Below the pieces are notes generated by a model, which made no database searches, was not told the origin of the DNA, and saw nothing but the letters and a program-made list of their open reading frames with translations. A DNA stretch of 63,265 nucleotides from Gammaproteobacteria bacterium (lineage in GTDB: Bacteria > Pseudomonadota > Gammaproteobacteria > GRL18): NCBI GenBank assembly GCA_016744395.1, contig JADGEK010000018.1, forward strand, positions 1 to 63,265. The letters are read 5' to 3'. Of the stretch, positions 1 through 9,602 are shown in pieces. The position numbers were made by a program, and so were the translations under genes. Within the stretch, counting starts at the first letter, position 1. Each line of letters opens with the position of its first letter.

Positions 1-112
<112 letters not shown>

Positions 113-150
113 GTTTATTTCAACAAATCAGCAAAACACATGATCCTCAT

Positions 151-173
151 TCCCATATTTAGAAAATATGGGA
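151..173 (+). other. Hairpin between tuf and rpsJ
   Basis: TCCCATATTT and AAATATGGGA form a perfect 10-bp stem with a 3-nt AGA loop. No T-run follows, so it is not a classic intrinsic terminator. It lies 31 bp before the rpsJ start. It may be an RNA processing or regulatory structure in the S10 leader, where L4 autoregulation acts in E. coli, but no sequence match to that leader is visible. Confidence 0.5.
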
Positions 174-204
174 GTGCATAAGTAAATTGAACAGGACAAA
201 AATA

Positions 205-522
205 ATGTCAACAGAAGATCAAACAATCCGTATTCACTTAAAAGCTTTTGATTATCGTCTAATCGATATCAGTGCTAAAGAAATTGTTGAAACAGCTAAG
301 CGTACTGGTGCCATGGTTAGGGGACCAATTCCTCTACCGACACGAAAAGAACGCTTTAATGTATTGACTTCTCCACACGTTAATAAAGATGCTCGTGATC
401 AGTATGAACTACGTACCTATAAGCGTTTAATGGATATCGTTAAGCCAACAGATAAGACGGTAGATGCACTGATGAAACTGGATCTTGCAGCAGGTGTTGA
501 TGTTCAGATTAAATTGAACTAA
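205..522 (+). CDS. rpsJ: 30S ribosomal protein S10
   Basis: S10 belongs to the 30S head and also pairs with NusB in transcription antitermination. The product has 105 residues (E. coli 103) with the family core [22 protein letters not shown] and [13 protein letters not shown]. An upstream TTG at 187 would add six residues with no family counterpart; ATG at 205, with AGGA about ten bases before it, gives the expected N-terminus. First gene of the S10 operon, followed by an unusually long 294-bp spacer before rplC. Confidence 0.97.
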   Translation: MSTEDQTIRIHLKAFDYRLIDISAKEIVETAKRTGAMVRGPIPLPTRKERFNVLTSPHVNKDARDQYELRTYKRLMDIVKPTDKTVDALMKLDLAAGVDVQIKLN

Positions 523-816
523 AATACTGCCTCTTGTATTTTTGATCAAGAGAGAACGAGCAACCAAGAAATCTGATTTTACGTTAAAAAACAAAAAGTT
601 AGATTAAGGTTGCTTCAGTCTGTTTTGATTTTTACTTTATCAGGTTCTTCACATTGTAGAATTTCTATCTTTGATAGAGTCAAATTAATGATAATTTGGC
701 TAATTTGATAAAGTTTTATCGTTTAAAGCTGAGCATAAATCAACCGAAATTTATGCCCAAATTGTAATTTAGCTAACTAAAGCAAATATTAATAGCAAAT
801 TGCAGAGGAAAATAAA
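523..816 (+). other. 294-bp spacer rpsJ-rplC with a long-range hairpin
   Basis: No gene is visible. AGCAACC at 559-565 pairs with GGTTGCT at 608-614, and inside it AATCT at 570-574 pairs with AGATT at 601-605, giving a two-helix stem-loop. The remainder is very AT-rich, with several weak TAAAGT or TTGATA-like hexamers but no convincing promoter. In E. coli the gap between these two genes is only tens of bases, so the length is notable. Role unknown. Confidence 0.5.
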
Positions 817-1452
817 ATGAGTTTAGGTTTACTAGGCCGTAAAGTGGGCATGACCCGTATCTTTACGGAGCTGGGAGAGTCAATCCCAGTGACAGTAATT
901 GAAATGGAACCCAATCGCGTAACGCAGGTTAAAACCAGTGCTACTGATGGTTACAATGCAATTCAGGTTACCGTAGGAAGTCGCCGCGCATCACGCGTTA
1001 ATAAAGCTGCTGCAGGACATTTTGCAAAAGCAGGTGTTGAAGCTGGTCGTAAAACAGTTGAGTTTCGCTTAGATGCTGAAACTGAATTAACACCAGGATC
1101 AGAGCTTAAAGCAGATGTGTTTGCAGAAGGTCAAATCGTAGATGTGACTGGAACAAGCATTGGTAAAGGCTTTCAAGGTGGTATTAAACGCCATCATTTC
1201 CATCGTCAGGATATGACTCACGGTAACTCAATCTCTCACCGTTCAAATGGTTCGATTGGTCAGAACCAGACTCCAGGACGTGTATTCAAAGGTAAAAAAA
1301 TGTCTGGACACATGGGTGCAGTACAACGCACTACCCAGAACCTTGAAGTGATTCGCGTTGATGTTGATAAAAATTTGATTTTAGTTAAAGGTGGTGTACC
1401 TGGTGCTAAAAATTCGAATGTCATCATTAAACCTGCTGTTAAAAAAGCATAG
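817..1452 (+). CDS. rplC: 50S ribosomal protein L3
   Basis: L3 is an early-assembly 23S rRNA-binding protein near the peptidyl transferase centre. The product has 211 residues (E. coli 209). It opens with the family start [14 protein letters not shown] and contains the central loop region [12 protein letters not shown], then [17 protein letters not shown], which includes the Gln methylated by PrmB in enterics (QNQTPG). AGAGGA lies just before the ATG. It runs into rplD after 11 bp. Confidence 0.98.
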   Translation: MSLGLLGRKVGMTRIFTELGESIPVTVIEMEPNRVTQVKTSATDGYNAIQVTVGSRRASRVNKAAAGHFAKAGVEAGRKTVEFRLDAETELTPGSELKADVFAEGQIVDVTGTSIGKGFQGGIKRHHFHRQDMTHGNSISHRSNGSIGQNQTPGRVFKGKKMSGHMGAVQRTTQNLEVIRVDVDKNLILVKGGVPGAKNSNVIIKPAVKKA

Positions 1453-1463
1453 AGGATATTTAA

Positions 1464-2084
1464 ATGGAACTGAATTTAACAACAGCTTCAGGTAAAGCCT
1501 CTAAAAAGACGGTAGAAGTATCTGAAGAAACATTCAATAAAGATTTCAATGAAGCCCTTATCCATCAAGTGGTCAATGCCTATTTGGCAGGCGGTCGCTC
1601 AGGAACTAAAGCTCAGAAAAATCGCTCTGCAGTAAGCGGTGGTGGTGCAAAACCATGGCGCCAAAAAGGAACAGGCCGTGCCCGTTCGGGTACTATTCGC
1701 AGCCCAATCTGGCGCAGCGGTGGTACAACATTCGCAGCAAGTAATCGTGACTTTTCACAAAAAGTGAATCGTAAGATGTACCGCAGTGCAATGATATCAA
1801 TTGTATCAGAATTAGTTCGTAATGATCGTTTGGTTATTTTGTCTGACCTGAAAATGGAAGGACCTAAAACGAAAGAACTGGCTGACCAACTAAAAGCTCT
1901 TGGTTGCGAAAATGCACTGATTGTGACACAGGAATTTGATCAAAATATTTATTTGTCATCTAGGAATTTGATTAACATCGAATATACAGATGCTCAACAT
2001 GTCAATCCTGTGAGTCTGGTTCGTTATGAAAAAGTCATCATAACAGCAGATGCTGTTAAGAAAGTTGAGGAGATGCTCAAATGA
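1464..2084 (+). CDS. rplD: 50S ribosomal protein L4
   Basis: L4 binds 23S rRNA and lines the polypeptide exit tunnel; in E. coli it also represses its own operon. The product has 206 residues (E. coli 201). Family blocks visible are [15 protein letters not shown], the tunnel-loop segment [16 protein letters not shown], and [15 protein letters not shown] precedes the ATG. Its stop overlaps the rplW start by 4 bp (ATGA), suggesting translational coupling. Confidence 0.98.
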   Translation: MELNLTTASGKASKKTVEVSEETFNKDFNEALIHQVVNAYLAGGRSGTKAQKNRSAVSGGGAKPWRQKGTGRARSGTIRSPIWRSGGTTFAASNRDFSQKVNRKMYRSAMISIVSELVRNDRLVILSDLKMEGPKTKELADQLKALGCENALIVTQEFDQNIYLSSRNLINIEYTDAQHVNPVSLVRYEKVIITADAVKKVEEMLK

Positions 2085-2377
2085 ACCAGGAACGTATCTT
2101 CACAGTATTAGTTGCTCCACATGTCTCTGAAAAGAGTGCTTTAAATGCTGAAAATAATAATCAATATGTTTTCAAAGTGGCAATTGATGCAAACAAACCA
2201 GAAATAAAGAAAGCGGTTGAAAGTGTATTCGATGTGAAAGTATCGAATGTGCAAACGAGTGTCGCAAAAGGTAAAATGAAACGTTTTGGCCAAAAAATGG
2301 GTCGTCGTAAAGACTGGAAAAAAGCGTATGTTACCTTGGCAGAAGGTTCAACCATTGAAATGATGTCGGGCGAGTAG
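2081..2377 (+). CDS. rplW: 50S ribosomal protein L23
   Basis: L23 lies at the tunnel exit and is the docking site for trigger factor and SRP. The product has 98 residues (E. coli 100) with the family pattern [12 protein letters not shown] near the start and [16 protein letters not shown] near the end. It begins inside the rplD stop codon region (4-bp overlap). A 26-bp gap separates it from rplB. Confidence 0.97.
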   Translation: MNQERIFTVLVAPHVSEKSALNAENNNQYVFKVAIDANKPEIKKAVESVFDVKVSNVQTSVAKGKMKRFGQKMGRRKDWKKAYVTLAEGSTIEMMSGE

Positions 2378-2403
2378 CCGGGCTAAAGTTGAGGTAATTT
2401 AAA

Positions 2404-3231
2404 ATGGCTATAATCAAAAGCAAACCAACTTCAGCAGGGCGTCGTTTTGTAGTTCGCATTCAAACCGAAGGCCTTCATAAGGGCTCAGGTTATGCACCGC
2501 TGCTCTCTAAGAAGTCAAAATCAGGTGGTCGTAACAATAATGGTCGTATTACTACGCGCCATATTGGTGGTGGTCACAAACAGCACTATCGTGTTGTTGA
2601 TTTTAAACGAAATAAAGATGGTATCCCAGGTAAAGTAGAACGTCTGGAATATGATCCTAATAGAACGGCTCATTTAGCATTAATATTATATGCTGATGGT
2701 GAACGTCGTTATATCATTGCACCAAAAGGTGTATCAGCAGGTTCGCTGATACACTCTGGTGCTGAGTCTGATATCAAACCTGGAAATGCCATGCAATTGC
2801 GTGATATTCCTGTTGGTTCAACCATTCATTGTATTGAAATGAAGCCTGGCAAGGGTGCACAAATTGCACGTAGTGCTGGTACTTCTGCTCAGTTAGTTGC
2901 TCGTGAAGGTTCTTATGTTTCTGTTCGTTTACGTTCAGGTGAAATGCGTAAGATTCACATCGACTGTAAAGCAACGATTGGTGAAGTCAGTAACTCTGAG
3001 CATAGTCTACGTAAGCTCGGTAAGGCTGGTGCGACCCGTTGGAGAGGTATTCGTCCAACAGTTCGTGGTGTTGCTATGAACCCCGTTGATCACCCACATG
3101 GTGGTGGTGAAGGGCGTACATCAGGAGGCCGTCATCCGGTTTCTCCATGGGGTACTCCGACTAAGGGTTATAAGACACGTAGTAATAAACGTACTGATAA
3201 GTTTATTGTACGTCGTCGTAACAAAAAATAA
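2404..3231 (+). CDS. rplB: 50S ribosomal protein L2
   Basis: L2 is required for subunit joining and peptidyl transfer. The product has 275 residues (E. coli 273). It shows the family blocks [35 protein letters not shown], and the C-terminal [14 protein letters not shown] with the functionally important His of HPHGGGEG. The C-terminus is strongly basic. The RBS is weak (GAGG at about 12 bases before ATG). Sits in the normal place between rplW and rpsS. Confidence 0.98.
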   Translation: MAIIKSKPTSAGRRFVVRIQTEGLHKGSGYAPLLSKKSKSGGRNNNGRITTRHIGGGHKQHYRVVDFKRNKDGIPGKVERLEYDPNRTAHLALILYADGERRYIIAPKGVSAGSLIHSGAESDIKPGNAMQLRDIPVGSTIHCIEMKPGKGAQIARSAGTSAQLVAREGSYVSVRLRSGEMRKIHIDCKATIGEVSNSEHSLRKLGKAGATRWRGIRPTVRGVAMNPVDHPHGGGEGRTSGGRHPVSPWGTPTKGYKTRSNKRTDKFIVRRRNKK

Positions 3232-3253
3232 TCGTTATTAAGGAGTATTAATA

Positions 3254-3526
3254 GTGCCACGTTCAATTAAAAAAGGACCATTTATTGATGGTCACTTGAT
3301 GAAAAAGGTGCTTAAGGCAGTTGAAACTAATGATCGTAAGCCAGTGAAAACCTGGTCACGTCGTTCAATGGTTATGCCTGAGATGGTTGGTTTAACTATC
3401 GCAGTGCACAACGGTCGTCAGCACGTACCTGTATTAATAAATGAAAACATGGTTGGTCACAAACTAGGTGAAATGGTTCCTACCAGAACCTATAGAGGCC
3501 ACGTTGCAGATAGGAAGGTTAGGTAA
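3254..3526 (+). CDS. rpsS: 30S ribosomal protein S19
   Basis: S19 is a 30S head protein that forms a complex with S13. The product has 90 residues (E. coli 92), beginning [14 protein letters not shown] and containing [14 protein letters not shown] and [15 protein letters not shown]. The start is GTG at 3254 with AAGGAG upstream; no ATG gives the conserved N-terminus. It is followed by rplV after 5 bp. Confidence 0.97.
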   Translation: MPRSIKKGPFIDGHLMKKVLKAVETNDRKPVKTWSRRSMVMPEMVGLTIAVHNGRQHVPVLINENMVGHKLGEMVPTRTYRGHVADRKVR

Positions 3527-3531
3527 GCATT

Positions 3532-3864
3532 ATGGAAGTTTCAGCAAAATTAAGAAATGCTATGATTTCTGCTCAAAAAATGCGCCTGGTAGCCGATCAG
3601 ATTCGCAATAAACCAGTAGAAGCAGCACTCGATCTATTAGCATACAGTCCTAAAAAAGCTGCAGTTATTATCAAGAAGGTGCTTGAATCAGCTATTGCCA
3701 ACGCAGAGCACAACGAAGGTGCAGATATTGATGAGCTTAAAGTTTCAACAATATTTGTTGACGAAGGTCCTACATACAAACGTATGCAGCCTCGTGCAAA
3801 AGGTCGTGGCAATAGAATTTTAAAACGCACCAGTCACGTAGTCGTGAAAGTTAGCGATAGATAA
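3532..3864 (+). CDS. rplV: 50S ribosomal protein L22
   Basis: L22 lines the exit tunnel with L4 and touches all 23S rRNA domains. The product has 110 residues, the same as E. coli. It has [18 protein letters not shown] near the start and the beta-hairpin loop [18 protein letters not shown] that reaches into the tunnel. Starts 5 bp after rpsS; AGGTTAGG serves as RBS. Precedes rpsC by 15 bp. Confidence 0.97.
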   Translation: MEVSAKLRNAMISAQKMRLVADQIRNKPVEAALDLLAYSPKKAAVIIKKVLESAIANAEHNEGADIDELKVSTIFVDEGPTYKRMQPRAKGRGNRILKRTSHVVVKVSDR

Positions 3865-3879
3865 TAGCGGAGCAGAATA

Positions 3880-4563
3880 ATGGGACAGAAAGTACACCCA
3901 ATTGGCATTCGCCTGGGAATTGTTAAGGATTGGACATCAAAATGGTATGCCAATTCTAAAGACTATGCTGATTTTTTGAATAAAGACATTGAAGTACGTT
4001 CTTTTCTTGAGAAGAAATTAGCGCACGCTTCAGTCAGTCGTATTCAGATTGATCGTCCAGCACACAATGCCAGAATTACCATCCACACAGCCCGTCCAGG
4101 TATTGTGATTGGTAAAAAAGGCGAAGATATTGAAAAACTAAAAATTGCCGTTGCAGAAATGATGGGCATTCCAGTTCATATCAATATTGAAGAAATTCGT
4201 AAACCTGAAGTTGATGCGGTCCTTGTTGCGCAAAGTGTTGCACAGCAATTAGAACGTCGTATCATGTTCCGCCGTGCGATGAAGCGTTCAGTCACAAATG
4301 CAATGCGTTTAGGCGCTCAAGGGATCAAGATTAATGTTTCTGGTCGTTTGAATGGTGCTGAAATCGCACGTGCAGAATGGTATCGTGAAGGTCGTGTACC
4401 TCTACATACATTCCGTGCTGACATTGATTATGGTACAGCAGAAGCGAATACCACTTACGGCATCATTGGCGTTAAAGTGTGGATATTCAAAGGTGAGATA
4501 CTGGATACTGAATCACTGATGATAGACAAGTTGCTTTCAAGAAAAACAGCTGATTCAAAATAA
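3880..4563 (+). CDS. rpsC: 30S ribosomal protein S3
   Basis: S3 sits at the mRNA entry channel and takes part in helicase activity. The product has 227 residues (E. coli 233). It begins [17 protein letters not shown], has a KH domain with [14 protein letters not shown] around residue 76, and the C-terminal [18 protein letters not shown] block. A 73-bp spacer to rplP contains a short inverted repeat (CAAATAGAC/GTCTGTTTG) but no gene. Confidence 0.98.
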   Translation: MGQKVHPIGIRLGIVKDWTSKWYANSKDYADFLNKDIEVRSFLEKKLAHASVSRIQIDRPAHNARITIHTARPGIVIGKKGEDIEKLKIAVAEMMGIPVHINIEEIRKPEVDAVLVAQSVAQQLERRIMFRRAMKRSVTNAMRLGAQGIKINVSGRLNGAEIARAEWYREGRVPLHTFRADIDYGTAEANTTYGIIGVKVWIFKGEILDTESLMIDKLLSRKTADSK

Positions 4564-4636
4564 TATCCGTAAACTCAAATAGACTTTAATTGATAGTCTG
4601 TTTGAGCTCACAGGAAAAAACTAGAAGGGTTAGACA

Positions 4637-5050
4637 ATGCTTCAACCAAAAAGAACAAAATTCCGAAAGCAGTTTAAAGGCCGCAACCGCGGACTTGCTG
4701 CCACAGGAAATAAAGTGAGTTTTGGCGAATACGGTCTAAAATCTACGTCTCGCGGTCGTTTGACTGCACGTCAGATTGAAGCCGCTCGTCGTGCAATGAC
4801 TCGTCATATTAAACGTGGTGGTAAAATTTGGATTCGCGTCTTCCCAGACAAACCGATTTCAAAGAAGCCACTAGAAGTTAGACAGGGTAAAGGTAAAGGT
4901 AGCGTGGAATATTGGGTTGCACAAATCCAACCAGGTTCAATGCTTTATGAAATGGAAGGTGTCTCTGAAGAGTTGGCACGTGAAGCATTTGCATTAGCGG
5001 CTGCTAAGCTACCTTGTGCTACAACATTTGTTAAGCGTACGGTGATGTAA
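4637..5050 (+). CDS. rplP: 50S ribosomal protein L16
   Basis: L16 binds near the A-site and helps tRNA accommodation. The product has 137 residues (E. coli 136). It opens [19 protein letters not shown] and contains [18 protein letters not shown] and [20 protein letters not shown]. It includes the PxxRxGxGKG-type region carrying the Arg that is hydroxylated in E. coli by RoxA. The stop directly abuts the rpmC ATG. Confidence 0.98.
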   Translation: MLQPKRTKFRKQFKGRNRGLAATGNKVSFGEYGLKSTSRGRLTARQIEAARRAMTRHIKRGGKIWIRVFPDKPISKKPLEVRQGKGKGSVEYWVAQIQPGSMLYEMEGVSEELAREAFALAAAKLPCATTFVKRTVM

Positions 5051-5251
5051 ATGAGCAGTGAAAACAAATTAAAAGCAAGTGATTTGCAAGCTAAGTCTCC
5101 AGAAGAGCTGACTGAAACTCTGCATGAATTACGTAAAGAGCAGTTTAACTTGAGAATGGGACAAGGTAGTGGCCAACAGGTCAAGCCTCACCTTTTCAAA
5201 TTAGTTAGACGTAATATTGCACGCGTAAAAACCGTTCTAAGTTCAAAGTAA
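5051..5251 (+). CDS. rpmC: 50S ribosomal protein L29
   Basis: L29 contacts L23 at the exit-tunnel rim. The product has 66 residues (E. coli 63): two helices with the pattern LRKEQFNLRMGQGSGQ and the C-terminal VRRNIARVKTVL. The ATG is adjacent to the rplP stop, and the RBS (GGTGATG region) is inside rplP, so the two are probably translationally coupled. Confidence 0.96.
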   Translation: MSSENKLKASDLQAKSPEELTETLHELRKEQFNLRMGQGSGQQVKPHLFKLVRRNIARVKTVLSSK

Positions 5252-5263
5252 CAGGTATTAATT

Positions 5264-5521
5264 GTGAGTGAAGATAAAAAGCAAAGAACGGTAAACGGAG
5301 TTGTCCTAAGCGATAAAATGGATAAGACTGTGACCGTGATGATTGAACGTAAGGTAAAGCACCCACTGTATGGTAAATACATAAAGCGCTCAACTAAACT
5401 GCATGTTCATGATGAAAATAATGATTGTGGGATTGGCGATACAGTGAGTATCACTGAATGTCGACCAATGTCAAAGACTAAGTCCTGGACTTTGGTTGAA
5501 GTCATTAATAAAGCAGGCTAG
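5264..5521 (+). CDS. rpsQ: 30S ribosomal protein S17
   Basis: S17 is a primary 16S rRNA-binding protein with an OB fold. The product has 85 residues (E. coli 84), with [39 protein letters not shown] and [18 protein letters not shown] is the start. It is the last gene of the S10 operon; a 292-bp spacer with hairpins and a promoter-like site separates it from rplN. Confidence 0.97.
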   Translation: MSEDKKQRTVNGVVLSDKMDKTVTVMIERKVKHPLYGKYIKRSTKLHVHDENNDCGIGDTVSITECRPMSKTKSWTLVEVINKAG

Positions 5522-5602
5522 ATATTTCAATCGAAAAATTGTTCAGCAATTAAATTTGTCATTTTAGATAATCTTAATTACTGAATAAATTTATGTTCGA
5601 TG

Positions 5603-5632
5603 AAAATTCATATTAGAGATAATATGAATTTT
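5603..5632 (+). other. Perfect 13-bp hairpin, GAGA loop
   Basis: AAAATTCATATTA and TAATATGAATTTT are exact reverse complements separated by the GNRA-type tetraloop GAGA. It lies 81 bases after the rpsQ stop. Four T residues in the right arm are followed by AAAA rather than a longer T-run, so termination is possible but not certain. Confidence 0.55.
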
Positions 5633-5701
5633 AAAATCAGCCAGTAAGCGCTTATTGATAAGTAGATACGAGTTTCGACTGTACAAGTTGAAAGAAGCCA
5701 T

Positions 5702-5709
5702 GCTATAAT
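5702..5709 (+). promoter_or_regulatory. Extended -10 promoter candidate for spc operon
   Basis: TGCTATAAT contains a perfect TATAAT with the extended TGn motif. The -35 region 18 bases upstream reads TGTACA, a weak match to TTGACA, as expected for an extended -10 promoter. It is about 100 bp before rplN. The -10 box lies in the loop of a short inverted repeat, AAGCCAT and ATGGCTT. Confidence 0.55.
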
Positions 5710-5745
5710 GTATGGCTTTCTTGGCTCGGCTTAACTTATTTTGCT

Positions 5746-5770
5746 CTTATAAAAAGTTATTTTTTATAAG
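5746..5770 (+). other. A/T hairpin upstream of rplN
   Basis: CTTATAAAAA (5746-5755) and TTTTTATAAG (5761-5770) form a perfect 10-bp A+T stem around GTTAT with a T-run inside the right arm. Transcripts starting at the upstream -10 candidate would carry it in their 5' leader. Could be an attenuator-like or stabilising structure. Confidence 0.45.
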
Positions 5771-5813
5771 TTAAAGTAGAAAGCGCCGAATTAGCATTGT
5801 TTGGAGATTAACA

Positions 5814-6182
5814 ATGATTCAGATGCAAACGGTACTTGAAGTTGCCGACAATAGTGGAGCACGAAGAATCCAGTGTATTAAGGTTCTTGGTGGTTCTCAT
5901 AGAAGATACGCACGTGTGGGTGATATCATCAAATGCAGCATCAAAGAAGCGATACCTCGCGGTAAAGTGAAAAAAGGTGACGTATACAATGCAGTTGTTG
6001 TTCGTACAACTAAAGGTGTTCGTCGTCCAGATGGTTCTTTGATTCGTTTTGATGGTAATGCAGCAGTTTTATTAAATGCTTCCCATCAACCTATTGGTAC
6101 ACGGATCTTTGGTCCAGTTACCCGTGAACTTCGTAATGAAAAGTTCATGAAAATCATTTCATTAGCACCTGAAGTTCTTTAA
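5814..6182 (+). CDS. rplN: 50S ribosomal protein L14
   Basis: L14 lies at the subunit interface and binds RsfS. The product has 122 residues (E. coli 123). It begins [18 protein letters not shown] and carries [20 protein letters not shown] and the C-terminal [15 protein letters not shown] precedes the ATG. First gene of the spc operon; a 161-bp structured spacer then separates it from rplX. Confidence 0.98.
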   Translation: MIQMQTVLEVADNSGARRIQCIKVLGGSHRRYARVGDIIKCSIKEAIPRGKVKKGDVYNAVVVRTTKGVRRPDGSLIRFDGNAAVLLNASHQPIGTRIFGPVTRELRNEKFMKIISLAPEVL

Positions 6183-6252
6183 TTATTTACTTCTGATGTC
6201 TCGATTGAATCGGGTTAAATGAAATAAATTAATAAAGTTTTTTTAGATGCAC

Positions 6253-6323
6253 TTTAGTATTGATATCACCTGATAAACTTTTCATTAACAATGAAGGTTA
6301 GCTTGGGAGTGATCAGTACTAAA
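6253..6323 (+). other. Long stem in rplN-rplX spacer
   Basis: TTTAGTATTG (6253-6262) pairs with CAGTACTAAA (6314-6323, one G-T pair), and after a two-base bulge ATCAC (6265-6269) pairs with GTGAT (6309-6313). The helix totals about 15 bp and closes a 39-nt loop. It ends 20 bases before the rplX start codon, which would suit control of rplX translation, though no such role is known here. Confidence 0.5.
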
Positions 6324-6343
6324 AAGACGTAAGAGAGAAAGTG

Positions 6344-6658
6344 ATGCGTAAGTTAAGAACAGGTGATGAAGTAATTGTTATCGCCGGAAAAGATAAAGGT
6401 AAGCGCGGTCAAATTGATGCGTTTGTTGGTGATAAAAAGGTGCTAATACCTAATGTGAATATCGCTAAAAAACATGTCAAGGCAAATCCTAATGCGGGTG
6501 AAACAGGTGGTATTATTGATAAAGCAATGCCTCTTGATATCTCAAATGTAGCTATTTTTAATGCTGCAACAGGTAAAGCTGATCGAGTTGGTATTAAGTT
6601 TCTTGAAGACGGAAAGAAAGTCCGTTTTTATAAGTCAAATAGTGAAGTGATTGCTTAA
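6344..6658 (+). CDS. rplX: 50S ribosomal protein L24
   Basis: L24 initiates 50S assembly. The product has 104 residues, as in E. coli, with a KOW motif ([16 protein letters not shown], residues 9-24) and [19 protein letters not shown] directly before the ATG is possible, but ATG at 6344 gives the family N-terminus and better spacing from AGAGAG. Followed by an 87-bp spacer. Confidence 0.96.
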   Translation: MRKLRTGDEVIVIAGKDKGKRGQIDAFVGDKKVLIPNVNIAKKHVKANPNAGETGGIIDKAMPLDISNVAIFNAATGKADRVGIKFLEDGKKVRFYKSNSEVIA

Positions 6659-6745
6659 AGCAGTTCTTCCTTAAAAGACAAGAGTCCTAATATAAACTCC
6701 TTGCTAATAAACTCTTTTTTTTAAAAGATTTAGGAAAAGTTCAAA

Positions 6746-7297
6746 ATGGCAACTTTACAAACGTTTTATAAAGATACAGTTGTAGCTAAGCTACAAGGGG
6801 AATTCAATTACAAAAGTGTAATGGAAGTTCCAAAGATCACCAAAATCACCCTTAATATGGGTCTTGGTGAAGCAATTGGTGACAAAAAGATTATTGAACA
6901 TGCAGTAGGCGATATGACTAAGATTTCTGGTCAAAAACCTATTGTGACAAAAGCTAGAAAATCTATTGCGGGTTTCAAAATTCGTGATGATTATCCTATT
7001 GGTTGTAAGGTCACATTGCGCAAAGAAAGAATGTATGAATTTCTTGAGCGCTTGATCAGTATTTCAATTCCTCGTATTCGTGACTTCCGTGGTTTAAACC
7101 CAAAGTCATTTGATGGTCGTGGTAATTACAGTATGGGTGTTAAAGAGCAAATTATCTTCCCTGAAATTGATTACGATAAAATTGATAAGTTACGTGGTAT
7201 GGATATTACTATTACTACAACCGCTAAAACCGATGATGAAGCAAAAGCACTTTTAAAAGCGTTTAACTTCCCATTAAAAGCAGAAGCAAAAGGATAA
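6746..7297 (+). CDS. rplE: 50S ribosomal protein L5
   Basis: L5 binds 5S rRNA and contacts P-site tRNA. The product has 183 residues (E. coli 179). Visible family blocks are [52 protein letters not shown] and [25 protein letters not shown] lies ahead of the ATG. It runs into rpsN after 4 bp. Confidence 0.98.
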   Translation: MATLQTFYKDTVVAKLQGEFNYKSVMEVPKITKITLNMGLGEAIGDKKIIEHAVGDMTKISGQKPIVTKARKSIAGFKIRDDYPIGCKVTLRKERMYEFLERLISISIPRIRDFRGLNPKSFDGRGNYSMGVKEQIIFPEIDYDKIDKLRGMDITITTTAKTDDEAKALLKAFNFPLKAEAKG

Positions 7298-7301
7298 TCT
7301 G

Positions 7302-7607
7302 ATGGCAAAACAATCAATGATTCAACGCGAACTAAAACGCGAAAAAATGGTTGCTAAATATGCTGCTAAAAGAGCTGCATTAAAAGCTGCTATGTCGGAT
7401 CCAAGCGCATCATATGAAGAACAACAAGAAGCTCGTGCTAAATTTAATGCACTACCAAGAAATGCTTCTCCTGTTCGCCTTCGTAACCGCTGTCGTATTA
7501 CTGGTCGTCCACATGGTTATTTCCGTAAGTTTGGTATGTCAAGAAACAAACTGCGTGAACATACAATGAATGGAAACGTACCTGGACTGCGCAAAGGCAG
7601 TTGGTAA
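7302..7607 (+). CDS. rpsN: 30S ribosomal protein S14
   Basis: S14 is a 30S head protein next to S3 and S10. The product has 101 residues, as in E. coli, and is the long zinc-free form. It has the core [14 protein letters not shown] and [22 protein letters not shown] overlaps the end of rplE, four bases before the start, indicating coupling. Confidence 0.98.
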   Translation: MAKQSMIQRELKREKMVAKYAAKRAALKAAMSDPSASYEEQQEARAKFNALPRNASPVRLRNRCRITGRPHGYFRKFGMSRNKLREHTMNGNVPGLRKGSW

Positions 7608-7639
7608 TTGGCGATTATAGATAGAATTAGGAGAAAGTT

Positions 7640-8032
7640 ATGAGCATGAGTGATCCAATTGCAGATATGCTAACTCGTATTAGAAATGCATTAGCTGCAA
7701 ATAAAGTAAACGTATCAATGCCTTCATCTAAAGTGAAGGTTGCTATCGCCAAAGTACTAGAAGATGAAGGTTATGTTCTTTCTAGTAATGTGAGTGAGAG
7801 TAATAAGCCAGTTCTTACAATTGACCTTAAATATTTTCAAGGTAAACCTGTAATTGAACTGATCAAAAGAGCAAGCAGACCAGGTCTTAGACAATATAAG
7901 TCAGTTAATGATATTCCAACTGTATGGGATGGCTTAGGTGTTTCTATTGTTTCTACTTCAAAAGGTATTATGACAAATACTGCAGCTAAAAAAATAGGGC
8001 AAGGTGGCGAAGTATTGTGTTTCGTAGCATAA
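7640..8032 (+). CDS. rpsH: 30S ribosomal protein S8
   Basis: S8 nucleates the 30S platform and in E. coli represses the spc operon by binding mRNA near rplE. The product has 130 residues, identical in length to E. coli. It begins [17 protein letters not shown], with [10 protein letters not shown] and the C-terminal [14 protein letters not shown] block. AGGAG precedes the ATG. A 124-bp structured spacer follows. Confidence 0.98.
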   Translation: MSMSDPIADMLTRIRNALAANKVNVSMPSSKVKVAIAKVLEDEGYVLSSNVSESNKPVLTIDLKYFQGKPVIELIKRASRPGLRQYKSVNDIPTVWDGLGVSIVSTSKGIMTNTAAKKIGQGGEVLCFVA

Positions 8033-8077
8033 GCTAGACTTTATCTCTTTATTTATAAGAGTAGTTTAGAAGTGTTT

Positions 8078-8114
8078 GGGGAAACTGGGACCATCTGAAT
8101 GGTTTTAAGTCCCC
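8078..8114 (+). other. Hairpin in rpsH-rplF spacer
   Basis: GGGGA at 8078-8082 pairs with TCCCC at 8110-8114, and ACCAT at 8090-8094 pairs with ATGGT at 8099-8103, giving a two-part stem with an asymmetric internal loop. It ends 42 bases before rplF. No T-run follows. Probably a leader or processing structure. Confidence 0.45.
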
Positions 8115-8156
8115 TTAATATCGAAACCAAGAATTATGACACTATAAGGTGAATAT

Positions 8157-8690
8157 ATGTCTAGAGTAACAAAGCCGGTCGCTATTCCTTCCGGTATTGA
8201 AATTTCCCTGAATGGGCAAGAAATTTCAGTTAAGGGTAGTAAAGGTCAATTACAGATGAATCTTAATTCTGAAGTTGAACTTGTAATTGAAGATGGTCAG
8301 GCTTCTTTTAAGCCAACTGATTCAAAAAGTAAAAAAGGTGAAGCACTGACTGGCACCATGAAATCTATTGTTGACAATATGATGACTGGTGTAACGGTCG
8401 GATTTGAAAAGAAACTGACCCTGGTAGGTGTTGGTTACAGAGCGAAAGCACAGGGCAACAAAGTTGACTTGAGCCTTGGCTTTTCTCATCCTGTCGTGCA
8501 TGAACTACCTGAAGGCGTTACTGCAGAAACACCGAGTCAAACTGAGATAATTATCAGAGGTATCGATAAGCAGAAAGTAGGTCAAGTTGCTGCTGATATC
8601 CGTTCTTATCGTCCACCAGAGCCATACAAAGGTAAAGGTGTTCGGTACACTGATGAGCATGTCGTTCGTAAAGAAGCTAAGAAGAAGTAG
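8157..8690 (+). CDS. rplF: 50S ribosomal protein L6
   Basis: L6 is a two-domain 23S rRNA-binding protein near the sarcin-ricin loop. The product has 177 residues, as in E. coli. It begins [14 protein letters not shown], has [19 protein letters not shown] in the middle and ends with [22 protein letters not shown] lies before the ATG. 18 bp separate it from rplR. Confidence 0.98.
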   Translation: MSRVTKPVAIPSGIEISLNGQEISVKGSKGQLQMNLNSEVELVIEDGQASFKPTDSKSKKGEALTGTMKSIVDNMMTGVTVGFEKKLTLVGVGYRAKAQGNKVDLSLGFSHPVVHELPEGVTAETPSQTEIIIRGIDKQKVGQVAADIRSYRPPEPYKGKGVRYTDEHVVRKEAKKK

Positions 8691-8708
8691 TACTAAGAGG
8701 CTGATGTG

Positions 8709-9062
8709 ATGGATAAGAAAGAAAAACGTATACGTCGTTCTCGTAGAGCGCGTGCAAAGATTAAAGAGTTAGCGGTTAACCGTCTGACTATTCATAAAAC
8801 ACCAAGACATATATATGCCCAGGTTATTGCACCTAATGGTTCAGAAGTAATTGCTGCTGTTAATACAGCACAAGCTACTATTAAATCAGAAGTTAAATAC
8901 ACTGGTAATTGTGATGCTGCTACTGCTGTTGGTAAAGCAATAGCTGAAAAAGCAAAAGAAGCTGGTATTACAAAAGTCGCTTTTGATCGTAGTGGTTTTA
9001 AATACCACGGACGTGTCAAGTCACTAGCTGAAGCAGCTCGTGAAAATGGTCTGGAATTTTAA
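8709..9062 (+). CDS. rplR: 50S ribosomal protein L18
   Basis: L18 brings 5S rRNA to the large subunit together with L5. Starting at ATG 8709 gives 117 residues, exactly the E. coli length, beginning [17 protein letters not shown]; a GTG directly upstream would add one residue. It contains [15 protein letters not shown] and the C-terminal [25 protein letters not shown] is the RBS. Confidence 0.97.
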   Translation: MDKKEKRIRRSRRARAKIKELAVNRLTIHKTPRHIYAQVIAPNGSEVIAAVNTAQATIKSEVKYTGNCDAATAVGKAIAEKAKEAGITKVAFDRSGFKYHGRVKSLAEAARENGLEF

Positions 9063-9072
9063 GGGTAATATC

Positions 9073-9588
9073 ATGGCTGGAAAAAACCAAGCAAAAGAAA
9101 AACAAACAGACGATTTGATTGAAAAACTGATCAATGTTAATCGTGTTGCTAAAGTTGTTAAAGGTGGTCGTGTATTTGGCTTTGCCGCTCTGACAGTAGT
9201 TGGTGATGGTAAGGGTCGTGTTGGCTTTGGTCGCGGTAAAGCGAAAGAAGTCCCAGCAGCGATACAAAAAGCGATGGAAAATGCACGTCGCAACATTAAA
9301 ACTGTTCCTGTCAAAGATGGTACCTTACAGTATGGTCTTTATGGTGTTGAAGGTGCAGCACGTGTTTATATGAAGCCAGCTTCTGAAGGTACTGGTATTA
9401 TTGCTGGTGGCGCAATGCGTGCAGTCTTTGAAGCAGTTGGCATTCGTAATGTCTTAGCGAAATGTATTGGTACTCAAAACCCAATTAATGTCGTTCGTGC
9501 TACTATCAAAGGTTTGTCTGAAATGCGTTCGCCAGAGTCTATTGCTGCTAAACGCGGTAAGACTGTTGAAGAAGTCTCTGGTCAATAA
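9073..9588 (+). CDS. rpsE: 30S ribosomal protein S5
   Basis: S5 takes part in decoding fidelity and mRNA unwinding. From ATG 9073 it has 171 residues (E. coli 167). Features are [20 protein letters not shown] with the fidelity loop, [20 protein letters not shown], and [17 protein letters not shown]. An in-frame upstream ATG at 9040 lies within rplR and would add 11 residues with no family match. AGGGT just before is the likely RBS. Confidence 0.97.
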   Translation: MAGKNQAKEKQTDDLIEKLINVNRVAKVVKGGRVFGFAALTVVGDGKGRVGFGRGKAKEVPAAIQKAMENARRNIKTVPVKDGTLQYGLYGVEGAARVYMKPASEGTGIIAGGAMRAVFEAVGIRNVLAKCIGTQNPINVVRATIKGLSEMRSPESIAAKRGKTVEEVSGQ

Positions 9589-9602
9589 ACAGGTAAAATA
9601 TT

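Larger units (their letters stand above)
5522..5813 (+). other. S10/spc operon junction spacer
   Basis: This 292-bp stretch has no gene. It holds a perfect 13-bp hairpin with a GAGA loop (5603-5632), an extended -10 promoter candidate (5702-5709) and a second perfect 10-bp hairpin (5746-5755 with 5761-5770). The arrangement suggests that transcription is attenuated or processed here and partly restarts for the spc operon, as the E. coli spc promoter does at this junction. Confidence 0.55.

Noticed and set aside
2161..2355. Minus-strand frames opposite ribosomal genes, here and at many other places
   Set aside because: They are shadows of well-identified genes with matching codon structure on the other strand.
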